In this document: in pieces, positions 1 through 10,808 of the stretch
Layout of the letters: every line of letters starts with the position of its first letter
Position numbering within the stretch: position 1 is the first letter of the stretch
Assembly (NCBI GenBank): GCA_036785705.1
Contig: JAWUZG010000138.1
Span: forward strand, 1,939,501-2,003,500
DNA length: 64,000 nucleotides
Direction of reading: 5' to 3'
From: Acanthornis magna
Lineage: Eukaryota; Chordata; Aves; Passeriformes; Acanthizidae
Notes under the pieces: generated by a model
Seen by the model: the letters and a program-made list of their open reading frames with translations, nothing else
Database searches by the model: none
What the model was told of the DNA's origin: nothing
Translations under genes and position numbers: made by a program

Positions 1-1421
1 CAGAGCCTGTTCCAGCCCTGCTCGTGGTCCTCCAGGACTCCCTGCTCCTGGTCCCCTCACAAACACAGAGGCTCACTGCTTGGTGTACATGGCCCTCCTG
101 ATGCCACCTCATAATTAGCAGTGTTTCTATGTCCCAGCCTTTCGTTTTCTTCCCCTCTTTGCCTCCCCCGGATAGCTGGGAGCTGTGCTTTGGTCTCAGC
201 AGTGCTGCTCAGGGTTTGTGTCACATTTCTGCTCCATCACTTGCATCCTGACCAGTTCAGCCATCCTTGCCCAAACTGCATAACACCAAGGACAATGTCT
301 ATTGTCCTGCATCCTGGCCAGAGCAGCACTTGTGGGGCTGTGGTTTTGGGAGAAGCACCCATAAAAGGAACAAACCAAAGTTCAGTTCCCTGAGCTGATT
401 AGTGTTTAACATTCACTGGCAGCTCCAGCCCATGCAGCTCTGTAGGTGCTGCCGACCTCCAGAAAGTTTAACAAGTGCTTGGAAGCTCCACAACCAGCCC
501 TGCAGCATCAGAAAAATGGAGACAGTGAACAGAGGGAAGATGGGAGAGCCTGGCTTTGTGTTCAGAGGTTGGGGCTGCCTGGTCAGTATGGAATTTCAGC
601 CATGGCCATGATGGTGGTTAGTCCCGAGATGTAGCGCTTGGCTATTTTTAACACCACACAGAAATCACCACCCTGTGCTCAGCCAGGCTCTTGTGTCCTG
701 CCCTGCCTGCTGGTGCTTAGGACACTCATTTGGGGGAGCAGTTTGGGTCTCAGTGAGTTTTTCATGTCCAAGTGTGCCCCCACTTGGAAAGCCCAGGAGC
801 TCTCCATCTGGCATGATGGGTGAGGGACACACAGAGATGAGGCCATCCCTGGAGCTCACAGCCTGAGCAGAAGGGTTTGTAGAGCATAGCCTCAGGAAGG
901 AAAATACAGGCTCTAGCCCAGCCCCAGGGGTCTGGAAAGACCCCTGGCAGCTGTAACCACGTGCATCTCTTGTGGCCCCACTTCTCAGCCTCCAGCACTG
1001 CCTGTCCCTGGGCAGCAGGACTTAATGGCATGGGGGAATGAGGATGAGGCAGCAGAGGTTTTCTGTATCTTATGGGAGATGAAGTGCAGGGGAAGTAAGG
1101 CATGTGTGGATGCAGGGTTGCAGCAGTAGCTCTGGAGAGGTTTTGCTGCTGCTCAGCAGCCTCTGAAGGAACAGCCCTCTCCCTGCAGCGTTCTCTATGG
1201 CCATGCCAGGAACAGGCCCGATTTGGCCCTAAGTGCACATATAACAAAGGCACAGCTGTGAATTTCCTCCCTTCTCATTTTAAAATATATGAGCTGGTTT
1301 GCACAACCCCAGTACAAAGCAGCTTTTCTCATCCATGGAGATCTTCTCCACACACCACTCCAGCAAACCACTGGGAAGCAGCCACAGTGCTAAACATCTG
1401 CGCAGACACGTTGTGCCAGAT
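1..1421. other. non-coding unique sequence, no gene seen
   Basis: GC-moderate sequence with short open frames on both strands, the longest about 160-190 codons around 760-1660. They overlap each other on opposite strands, have no recognisable domain and lack paired splice signals, so I read them as chance frames. I see no CR1 copy, tandem repeat or CpG cluster here. The most likely status is intronic or intergenic DNA. Confidence 0.6.
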
Positions 1422-1475
1422 GTTCCAGACCCAATGCTGCATTACCAGAAGGCAACGCAGCATTGGGTCTGGAAC
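1422..1475. repeat. perfect 19-bp inverted repeat (hairpin)
   Basis: The left arm at 1422-1440 (gttccagacccaatgctgc) is matched exactly by its reverse complement at 1457-1475. The 16-base spacer can itself pair at 2+2 positions, leaving a four-base loop. As RNA from either strand this would form one long, nearly perfect stem of about 54 nt. Flanking bases do not extend the pairing. The arms may be a small palindromic insertion or a local inverted duplication. A hairpin RNA is possible, but the stem is shorter than a typical pre-miRNA and expression cannot be judged. Confidence 0.85.
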
Positions 1476-4418
1476 TGGATTCCTGGAAGTGCCACCCCAA
1501 TTAGCCCGCCCAGAACCAGCCCTGAGAAAGCAGGATCTACAACAAACTCTGTTCTGGTGGGAACAGGGCTGCAATCACACCTGCCTCTCCCCAGGGAGAT
1601 TTTGCTTGTCCCACCAACAGAGCAACTGGGCACACAAGGGAGAGCAGATGGAGCTGCTGTGACAGGAATGTCACAGGAAGGGAGGAACTAGCCCTAGCCA
1701 GCTCCACATGACCAGTGGGTCTCCCACAGAGCACTTCCTGGCTGCTGGTTAGCCCTGGGAGCAGGCTCATCTCTCCTGTGCTCCCCGTCTCTCCGTGGGG
1801 TCAGTGGCTCTGGCTGCATTGTTGGCACACAAGTGTGGACCAAGCAGTGGCATGGATCATCGGGTCCTGCAGTGTCTTCTCCCAGCCCCAGAGTAGTCAG
1901 AATCTCACCCTGACTGCTGAAACTTTTCTGGGCTTTGCCAGTGAGTCAAACACTGCAGTGGAAGGGCACATGAACCATTGGTCCGTCCCCTCTGCAGTGA
2001 GGTGGAGGCCAGCCCCAGTCCCCCTCAGTCCTGTGTCACCATGGAGGGTGGTCATGGCTCCTTGAGGATCCTGGAACCCTGTGGCTGTGACCTCCCAGCT
2101 GCCTGAGGAAGCCCCACAGCCAGAACCTGACCCCGGTCCACGTGGGGAGCCCCTGGTCCAAGTCCACTCTCCCCTCCCACAGCAGAGGCAGTCACCAGGC
2201 ACTTCACCCCAGCCTGCCTCTATTGATGACACTTTCCATGAAGTTAGTTAAAAAAAAGAGCTTGGAGAATGTCTCGAGGGTTCGTGTGGCCGTGTGGTGC
2301 CATGTGGTTCCTGCGCCATTCCTCTGCCAGCCGTGGAGGGGCCGGGCAGCTCAGAGCTGTGCCTGCGGGGCACACGTGCACGTCCCCACTCACAAATGTT
2401 TGCGCACACAGACACGCACATACATCTTACGTACTTGCTTTTCTTGTTGTCTCCTAATTTAAAAAGTCATTCAGAGTGGAAATATGTTTCCTCTTTGTGA
2501 ATGGACAGATCTAACACAGATGGTGCATTAACTGGAAACATCTTGTGTTCCAGTCTGCTCATAGATTCATTCTGTTCAAGAACAGAAGAACAGAAGGCTC
2601 CATTTATGATCATCTCTTCAGTGTTCCCAATCTTTACAACTTGGAGATACCCAACTAAATGCTGTGTCAAATCATCACCTCTTCCCCTCTTTCCAACACT
2701 ACCAAAGCAGAGGTTTCAAGGCTATCAGTGTCAGCAGTGAGGCATTGGGTGTAACCTGCTGATGTAGAGCCAGGCTGCCTTGGCATTGGACTGCAATCAA
2801 ACCTGCAGTCCTTTGAGTCTTCTGCAACAGCTTTCTGTGACCCTTCTGGGCTTGCTGCTCACCACCTGAGAGTACTGAGGCAGCTGAGCATGAACTGTGG
2901 GTCACGGAAACTTTCCCAGATATTTCTGCATAAAAGTGTAATTTTCTTTTATATAAGAAGGTATCTTTTGGAGGGAAAAGTGCATCCCTCCTAAAAGACT
3001 TAAAGTGCTGGAGATTGCAAAAAGTCCCCAGATAAGATGGCGTAAGGGACAAATAACCCTGAAGAACTATTTAAGCTTCATTTCTTCATCTTTTTTTCTA
3101 TTAGGCCATCTTACCTAGGGAGTTATTGCAGTAGGCGTCTTTCTGTGTTAGCATCTCTGCTTGGATACATGCATGCTTCCTCATTGTGATGTTTTGGATA
3201 TTCTCATTAGCCTCCAGAAATAACTTCTTTCTAGAATCCTCCTGATTTTTTGATGCCAACGAACCTAACATGCTACCAAGTCCTACGGGTTAAAACCTCA
3301 TGGAGATAACATGGCATTATTCTTGCAAGGGGATGTTTTCTTTTTATCATTTCAGGGCTATCAGGTTTCATACCACAGATCACAGTTTCAGCCCCAAGTT
3401 TCACATGTCCAGATATCATTCACATGCTCTTCATCAGGCTTGATTGTGAATTAAGAACTGTGTCCTGGATTGAACTTTACCCTTGGACTTTACCTCTCAG
3501 AATCAGCTACAAAAGATAGGGAGATGTTGAGCACAACCTGACCGCAGGTGCTCCGAGCAAGGGCTTCAAGAATGTGCAAATACTTAAAGCAACAGAGAAA
3601 AAACCACAAATGTAAATGAGATGAAACAAAACCTCAAACTGCGCATGGAGCTCTGAGTGCTCTTTCCCCAGTGAGGCAGGGAGAGGAAAGCTTATAATCA
3701 CTGACACACTGTGTTTATTTAATCACAGGTGTGGTTACAAGGGAAGGACAACAGGCAGAGCCAGGATATGGAGTGCTGAGGCTGGATGGACAGTGAGGTG
3801 AGGAGACCCAGTCTGGGGGTCAGTCCTGCTGGGTGCTGAGCAATGGTCTGGAGCAGTGGGGCTCAGCCCCTGCCCAGGAACAAACTCACTGCACACGATG
3901 GTTGCTCTGTGCTGCTCGTTTTGCAGTGCCCAGGCTGCAGCAGGCAGCAGGATGGGGTCATTCATGGGAGCACTGTAGGACCTGCTTGGAAGCATATGGA
4001 GATGGAACAACAAGAAGCATCGTGACAAACAGCTATCCCCAGTTCTATCTGATTGCTGAAAGAGGACACTAAACAGCAGCTTAGAGTCATAACGAGATGG
4101 AAATTAGTCTTGGAAACCTCTCAAAATATACCTGAAAGAGAAACAGGAATGGCTCCTTGTGCCTCCATAGGAGGTGATTACAGGGAGTTGGGCACAGCCT
4201 TGGTCTTCAGTAGAGACCAGGCAGCTGAGCAGTGACACCACGGGACTGAGAACTAGCCAAGGGATGGGGAGAGAGGAGCTGAGCAGTGTCCCAGCCACCA
4301 CCCTCACCCTGTAGGTGATGTCCCCATCCAGCAGAGAATGTAACCCTCCCCAGGGAGTGTGGTCAGGGCCCCACACAGCCAGTGGGCTTCTGTGCTGGAG
4401 GCTGAACTTGGGACTTGA
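1476..4418. other. non-coding unique sequence with an AT-rich tract
   Basis: No gene is supported. Sequence to about 2400 is GC-rich with overlapping chance frames. From about 2930 to 3480 it becomes AT-rich and lacks long frames, without repeat structure. From 3500 to 4400 I see only short frames on opposite strands. Confidence 0.55.
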
Positions 4419-4630
4419 CACATGAGAAAAATCTTCCCTGTGAGGGCAGTGAGGCCCTGCACAGGTGCCCAGAGAAGCTGTGGCTGCCCCATCCCTGAAG
4501 TGTCCAAGGCCAGGTTGGACAGGGCTTGGAACAACCTGGGACAGTGGGAGGTGTCCCTGCCCATGGCAGGGAGTGGAACGAGATGATCTTTAAGGTCTCT
4601 TCCAACCCAGGCCATTCTGGGATTCTATAA
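4419..4630 (+). mobile_element. CR1 LINE, 3' end fragment
   Basis: The segment reads like the CR1 3' terminal region in sense orientation. It contains 'aatcttccctgtgagggcag', 'gcccagagaagctgtggctg', 'ggttggacagggcttggaac' and 'tccctgcccatggcaggg', and ends 'gggattctataaaaatgag', close to the usual CR1 tail. It is 5' truncated to about 0.2 kb, as is usual for CR1, and carries no reverse transcriptase coding sequence. Open frames antisense to it (about 4304-4615) are the common spurious products of this repeat. Confidence 0.93.
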
Positions 4631-5559
4631 AAATGAGATTCAAGGCGACTCTCAGGCTACACAGGAGGTGGCTGCAGAAGGCAAAGACCAGTCTGTCCAT
4701 GAGATGAATTCTCTGCAGGTTCTCTGACATTTCTGTCTGAATGCATCCTGGTGTGTTAGAAAGTGGAAGAAAACAGTTCTGCAGTGTAGCCCCCTCTTGA
4801 CAAGCCAGTTTTTTTATCCTGCAAACTGCAGCTAGCAAGGGCCAGGAGCCAAGAGCAACGCCGATCATGAGGTGTCAGGAAATGTTTGCCATGACTTCAT
4901 CCTTAAAATAACCCCTGTAGACATTTTGCTCAGCAAAGAAAGGTCCTACCCAACCTCTTGGTGCACACAGGAGCACAGACCCCCAAGGAGGAATGATGGG
5001 TCACACAAAGAACTATTAAATGATAACTAAACTCTAGATGGCCAGCAAGGAATGGAGCAGGGCCAGAGGGGGGCCCAAGGGAGGGTCTTTGTCCTCTGCC
5101 ACCACTTCTTTGATTGCTCAGACAGACTGAAAGCTTGGGAGAGGTTTGAGACAAGCAGGCAAGTGGGGTTCTTCCCTCCATCTGGTTTAAAGAAGAAATA
5201 GATCCTAGGAAACAAATGAAACTCTCAGTGTCTTAATAGGAAAGTGATGTGTGTGGTGCTTGTGCAAGTGAGACACAACTCAGAGCTCTGTTATGGAAAT
5301 TTTCCTCTGTGACAAATATGTTATGAATGACTTGTCTTGAAAACATGCCAACATGTAGGTGCTGCTATCACAACATTCAGTGACTTTAACTTACTGTGAG
5401 CGTTCCTGTGATAAATCATGGAAAACCTTGCTTGGGCTATCTTTAGTCACTGCACTGTTTCACTCTCACAAGTCACTCACAGCTCTAAAAATACAGTTTA
5501 TATCATTGGATTCCTGGAATTCCTTTAGTTCTTACATTCTGATTTAAGTGGCATTAAAG

Positions 5560-5720
5560 CTGGGCTGTGCAGTCCGAGGCTGCAGGCTGATATTTCACTG
5601 CGGATTAGATATCACCTGGGTTCAATACAGGGCTTGCAATATTTATTTGATTTGGATCCAAAGGTAATTTGGAAAATCTTCTTGTAGATACACCTCTTAC
5701 CTGGCTATGTGGAACAAGGG
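5560..5720. promoter_or_regulatory. candidate conserved non-coding element
   Basis: An AT-rich, repeat-free tract. It contains a GGATTA core (5602-5607), the recognition word of Otx/bicoid-class homeodomains, followed closely by CACCTG (an E-box) and 'caatatttatttgatttggatcc'-like AT sequence. These motifs are short and expected by chance at some rate. The call rests on composition and clustering only. Confidence 0.2.
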
Positions 5721-6089
5721 CTACATTTTGCCTGGGACTAGATAGTAATTTAATAACCATTTCAATATAGAATTAAACAAAAACACATGCTCACCACAAG
5801 AACTGAGTTGGGACTGTGGGGTTTTCTCCTCAAAACCTGGAGGTATCTGGTCTCTTCTGGCCTCTGTGCTGTGATCTTGTGTTCACTTCTAGGTCAGACA
5901 TGTCTCTCTCTCATCTTTTGGTGTCACTTCCATGTCTCTCATAGTAGTTATTGATTCAGAAACACCAAGAACACGAAAGTCTTGACCTCCCACCAGCCTC
6001 TCTGGATTTGATTACCAGCTCACCAGTGATGGATAGTCTGAGCAGAATTTAATGCTTTCTAATTTTCCTTGATAGGGTCTATGAAGCAC

Positions 6090-6260
6090 GTTACTCTTTT
6101 TTTATCCCAACTGGCAGCTCAACAAAGCCCAGCAATATAAAGCTCCATTTGTGTAATAAACTGTTGTACAATCTACTACTTATGAACACAGGCCCTGAAA
6201 ATGTGCAACCTTTCTGCACATTACATTAAACACAAACCAGATGGGCACTGGAAAATCCTC
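6090..6260. promoter_or_regulatory. candidate conserved non-coding element
   Basis: An AT-rich tract between GC-richer flanks, with 'ccatttgtgtaataaactg', 'cattacattaaacacaaacc' (a forkhead-like TAAACA word) and several TTAT/ATAA words. No repeat family or open frame explains it. A cross-species alignment would decide; on this sequence alone it is a weak call. Confidence 0.18.
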
Positions 6261-9200
6261 CCCTTTGTTGCAGTGGGCTAAAGGGGCTGGTGGTCAGAAG
6301 GTCTGTTTCACCACACAAATAAACAGAAGAGTTTAACTACATTATTTTCCAAAATCAGCAATGGGAAACCTATGTGGAAACATTATGAGCAGTTTGCAAA
6401 CCCGCTACTGGAGTGGGGTAGGCCCAGGGGAGCCCTTCATCTCTCCTGTCTGCAGTAGCCAGGCAGTGCCTGGGGACCAGAGCCTTCACCTGAGCTGACA
6501 CCCAGACCTGGAGACACATGGGTGGAGGCAAATGGGTAAAATCAATCTCTTCTTCAAAGGTTGCCTGGGTCAGAGCTGGACATTTAAACTCTGCTAATCA
6601 CTGGAGAGAAATGGGTCCCTCCAGAGCGGGCTGAGCTCATACTGAGCAGTTTCTTAGGTAGAGAAACCTCATCAGGTCAGACAGGATAAAAGTCTCACAC
6701 TTTGATAGTTCCATGAGTGAAATTCATCTGAGTCTCAGAGTACCGGGACAGGGAACAAGGGACTTTGCTGTCTCTGGGCTGTACCAAAGGATGCCTCACT
6801 CTTCACACTGAGCACACCAACAGAGACACTTCTGGAGGAGCTGCTTGACAGAGCCCCTGCATGTCCTCTGGCCCTTTTCCTTGTGATTGCAAATGTTACC
6901 ATAAAATTATTTCTGAAATCCACCTGGTCAAATTGGCACAGGGAAAGACACATGGCAAAAGTCACCCACTGAGCCTGTGCCCTCACTGCCTTCCCCACTG
7001 CTGGGAGGTGTGCAGAGAGATCGTCACGAGTCACACAGGGAATGGCCAAGGTAAAGACAGCGTTGATGCAAGACAAGTGAAATGTTCTACAGCTGTTCCA
7101 TGGCACAGCTGACACAGATAAAATACAGGTGTGCAGCACAACGGCATGGGATGGAATGAGATGGGTCACACAGGGATTAATTGGGGTGAGCTGGGATGGG
7201 ATGAAAACTGCTACCAGCTGAAGAAACTGATCCTGGGAGCATTGATGCTTCAAAGTGTAACCACTGGCCCTGGTGTCAGCATCTGGGAGGGTTTCAGATG
7301 GATTGGGGAGGTAAAAGCAGCTTATGGATTTGAGACCCCCCAAACTCAGAGCACTGAGCCTGTGAGGGATGCATGTACTAAACACCTCTGGATCACGGTG
7401 TGAACCCTTGGCACCTGCACAATGGGACTGTGGCTCACGTGGTGCAGTGCAGGCAGTGTCCCTTGTGGTTCCCAGACTGAAGGCTCCAGAATCCCGGGGA
7501 GGTGGCTGATGGGGACCCCAGTGCCCTGCAGGGGCTCATGTGCCCACTGCCTCAACAACTACCTTATTGCTTTTGTGTCTGCCTTTGTGTGCAACCACAC
7601 CAGCCCGGGGAGGAGCAAAAGGGTGGGCAGGATGTGGTGTGTCCTCATTCTGAGGGGTGCCATGCGCTGACCTTGTGCCTCAGCACTGTCCCTGCATGGA
7701 GAGATGGAATGGGGTGGGCAGAGCACTGGCTGAGAGATGGAGCCACCGTGCTGAGGTCAGAGTGCCAGTCTCTGTCAGGGCAGGGTGCAAGTGCCCATGG
7801 ATCCTGTGCCCAGCCAAATCATGCACAATGGGGAGCATGGGGGGCCTAGACCCCATCTCCAAACCCAGCATCACTAGTGACTTTAGAGAGACCCAGAGCC
7901 ATGTTTGCCTCTCCTGAGGCTCTTCTGAGGTAGTAGCTCACAGCTCTGCCTGGCTCAGGCCAGCTAAGGCCAGAACTTAGGAGGAGATGCTGTCATGGCA
8001 TACCAACATTGTGGGATTGGGCACTGTCAGGGTAAAAAGGCAGTCTGTGTGTTCCATCCTGGGGCAGGACAGGGCTGGGGCTGGGGCTGGGCAGGCAGAG
8101 GTCAGGATTCCTGCTTGTTGTAGAGGTAACAGTCTCCATTTTCCAGGACTTATGCATGCAGTCCCAGGATTTTGTAGGTCCTGCCAAATGGGCTTTCTGC
8201 TTGCTCAAAGGTGATTTATTTTTACAAATTTAAATGAAATCCCCTCAGCCATTTTTGAGTAATACTAGAGTTAAAAAGACTATTTTCCTATTTAAAAATA
8301 TTCTAGCTAGACTGTTTTTATTAAATCAAAGTTAAGTCAAATAAAGACGGCAGTTTGAAAGTTCAGACTTGGACAGGAGCTGGTCCTCACTGAGGAGCTG
8401 TGCCCTGGACAGAAGGGTGTCTGCCCAGCACCCATGGGACCAGCACAGATCACCAGCCCATGGGGGGAAAGAGCAAAGAGCAAAGGGAAGATCCTGCGTG
8501 GCTGAGGTGTGCACACCTGTACCCTCAGGAGATGGGATGCAACAGGGCAGGAGGGGGAGTGGGGGCTGACACACCTTGCACTTGCTTCTCCTTAAGGCCC
8601 TGGAAGATTCCTAAAGACAAGAGATGGAAGCTTCAATTTCACCAGCTCGTTCCCAGGCATTGTCTCCTTCAGTGGCACCATCTCGGATGGGGGTACCCGG
8701 GTGTCCCCTGTGTGTGGGATGAAGGTGGGAGTGCTGAGCACACCCATGGGGTGCCCTTCACGAGGGTGGGCAATGAGGAGACACTGATGCCTTGTTTTTT
8801 CCCCAAGTCAATCCCAACTGCTGACCCCCCACCGAGGGACAGGGTAGAAGGTCCTTATTGTGACACCCCAACACATGGCACTGAGGGGGATGGAAGGCTC
8901 TGTCCTTGGCAGGGACAAATCTGCTTTAGGGCTGTGTGGAGGGCAGCCTGGGGGGCTGCGGGATGGCCCCGTCCCACTTCATCAGGCTGCTCCACTGGCC
9001 CTGCGGGAGCTGTCACACCACAGAACGTGACATCAAAGGCAGGCCCAGGTGCCACATGACGTGTGTGACACTTGGCAGGCCTGCCAGCTCCCGAGATGAT
9101 GTGAGATGAAGGGAGCCGGCTGTTCCCAAATGGGGATGGCAGGAAGAGCTGAGCCCCTGTGCTGTCTAAATGTGCTAAAGAAAGGGAAACGGAGCAGAGC

Positions 9201-9455
9201 AAAGGGCTGGAGGGATGCCCAGACTGTGGGGGGCTCTTCTCACTTAGAGAGGGCAAACAGCCCAGTGTGGAGGGGCTGCAGGGGTGGAGCCATGTCCTGG
9301 TGGGCCACCAGCCCCGGGGGACATGAACGCCTGACACAGGGATAGCTGCCAGGCAGGTGCTGGCAGTGCTGCAGGGCTCAGGGCAGTTGGTACCTGCTGG
9401 TCGTGCTGGGAGCGTGTGGGCACCTGGAGATATTGCTTTCTTTTCCTTCCCACAG

Positions 9456-9469
9456 AAAAAAAAAAAAAA
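9456..9469 (+). repeat. A14 homopolymer after a pyrimidine tract
   Basis: Fourteen adenines follow directly on 'tttcttttccttcccacag', which has the form of a splice acceptor (polypyrimidine tract plus CAG). A homopolymer immediately after the AG is an unlikely start for a coding exon, and no long frame follows, so I do not call an exon. A retroposed poly(A) tail is another reading, but no source sequence is recognisable upstream. Confidence 0.7.
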
Positions 9470-10578
9470 GTGGAAAATTTATACAAAAAATAAGGATGTG
9501 AAAGCTACAGAGAAAGTATAATTTTCTTGTATGCCATTGAACAGCTTGTCCCTCTACAAGTTTTTGTTGTTACTGTATTATCTTAGGTACACTTTGCCAT
9601 CTGGGACTGTAGGAAAGAGTTCTCTCTGGTGTGACTGAGTCTGGCTATGGACAGGCCCTGGGCCTGACTCTCTGCTGTGTTACTCCAGTCTGACACCAGT
9701 GTATTGCCATGATGACATCATTTGGATTATTTCTGATTTATAGTGATTGAGAAAAATTGGGTTCTGTACAATAATGCAAACAATCAAAGACACAAAGCAA
9801 AAATAGTGCCTTTGGGCTGCACTTTCACATTGCATGATGTTTTGAGGACTTAATGTTGAAAGCCTTAGAGTGCACAAAAGGAATTTTCTTCATTTCATAT
9901 ATTATACAGTTGCCTGAAAGAAATGGCAAACAACTCCTCAGCCTAAGCATGCTTTGCACAGGCTCAGTTCTGGGGTTTTCTGTCCGTCAGCTTTCCACCA
10001 ACAGCTCTCCACCGAAACTCGGAGCAATATGTGCCAGCAAGAGTAACTGCTGGAGCCATGACCACACAAATGACACTTGCAGAGGCCTGGGCCAAATTCT
10101 GCTCTCTGTTACATCAATCTGAAGCAATTTTGGTGAAGACCAGGGTTTCTGGATCACCCAGTACTCGGTGAGAGCGGAACAGTCTTTCAGGGTCTTGGCA
10201 AAACAAATACCCTTCCTGTTTCTTCTTCACTGATCAACTTCACATCACCCTAATTCCCCAGAAATTCCAATGGTGTGATCAGAACACTGGGCTCTTCCTA
10301 AGACCTTGAAATTCCACATTTCAACCAAAATCATGCCAAACAGTTGGTTGCAAAGAACATGCCTCAAAGGTGACGACAGCCTTAAAGGCCATCCCAGAAA
10401 TGCTGAGATCAGGCCCCACTTCCATTAAATCTTAAAATCTTGCCATCAGATGGTATGAGGCTGGTGAACACCCTCAAAAGCACCACATGTAAAAACAGCA
10501 ATGAACCAAAAACCCAGCACGTGCAAGAGATGCTAAACCAGCATTGATCCCATCTCCATTCCCGAGCGAGGAACTCAC
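9470..10578. other. presumed intron downstream of the exon
   Basis: AT-richer sequence without a recognisable repeat. If the minus-strand exon at 10579-10808 is real, this is the start of the intron that follows its donor site. The translation running past the donor (about 10409-10578, containing a hydrophobic stretch) is intronic read-through rather than protein. Confidence 0.5.
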
Positions 10579-10808
10579 CATTCTTCCGCTCGGCGAAGGG
10601 CGGGGGCTGGAGCTTGGTGCCATCTCTCACTTCACTGCCAGACTTTTCCTTGGGTGCCTTTTCCTCTTCATTTCCAGCTGGTGCACTTTTGTGGTCCGAG
10701 CGGTCCTGTTTGATCACACCATTCATCACCGTGCCTGGAGGGACTGGTCCAGATTCTGGCTGCTCCACTTTGGATGATCAGGGAGAAGATCGGACGCCAA
10801 AGTGATTT
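10579..10808 (-). CDS. protein-coding exon, probable first coding exon, gene unknown
   Basis: On the minus strand a strong acceptor (tccttgcctgtttgttctcttccag) precedes 10808, and a consensus donor GTGAGT follows 10579, bounding 230 bp. Translation probably begins at the ATG at 10726-10724, because the same frame has a TGA upstream inside the exon. The base at -3 is G, a fair start context. The frame gives 49 codons plus one base, beginning MNGVIKQDRSDHK, then an acidic/basic stretch (NEEEKAPKEKSG), then KLQPPPFAERKNG at the donor. The composition is hydrophilic and apparently disordered, with no signal peptide or named domain. CpGs are kept (cgctcggcgaagggcg), unlike the flanks. Upstream of the TGA, the same frame also reads plausibly (SSKVEQPESGPVPPGTV after the stop), so the ATG could be internal if the real isoform differs. 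I do not recognise the gene, and no partner exon is evident in the window. Confidence 0.65.

Larger units (their letters stand above)
4631..9455. other. non-coding unique sequence, no gene seen
   Basis: The longest open frames here are 216 codons on the minus strand (6735-7385) and 219 codons on the plus strand (8400-9059). Neither has recognisable domains or paired splice sites. Around 7143-7210 is a degenerate run of 'tgggatgggatg' words, and around 8080 a short 'ggggct' run. AT-rich tracts at about 5560-5720 and 6090-6260 are listed separately. The remainder shows no repeat family that I recognise. Confidence 0.55.

Noticed and set aside
5625..5645. 'gggttcaatac', reminiscent of a tRNA B-box
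   Set aside because: No A-box or cloverleaf can be drawn around it.
6735..7385. 216-codon minus-strand open frame
   Set aside because: No motif, signal peptide or splice pair, and no similarity to any family I know.
8400..9059. 219-codon plus-strand open frame
   Set aside because: No domain or codon-bias signal, and overlapped by a minus-strand frame; consistent with chance in GC-rich sequence.
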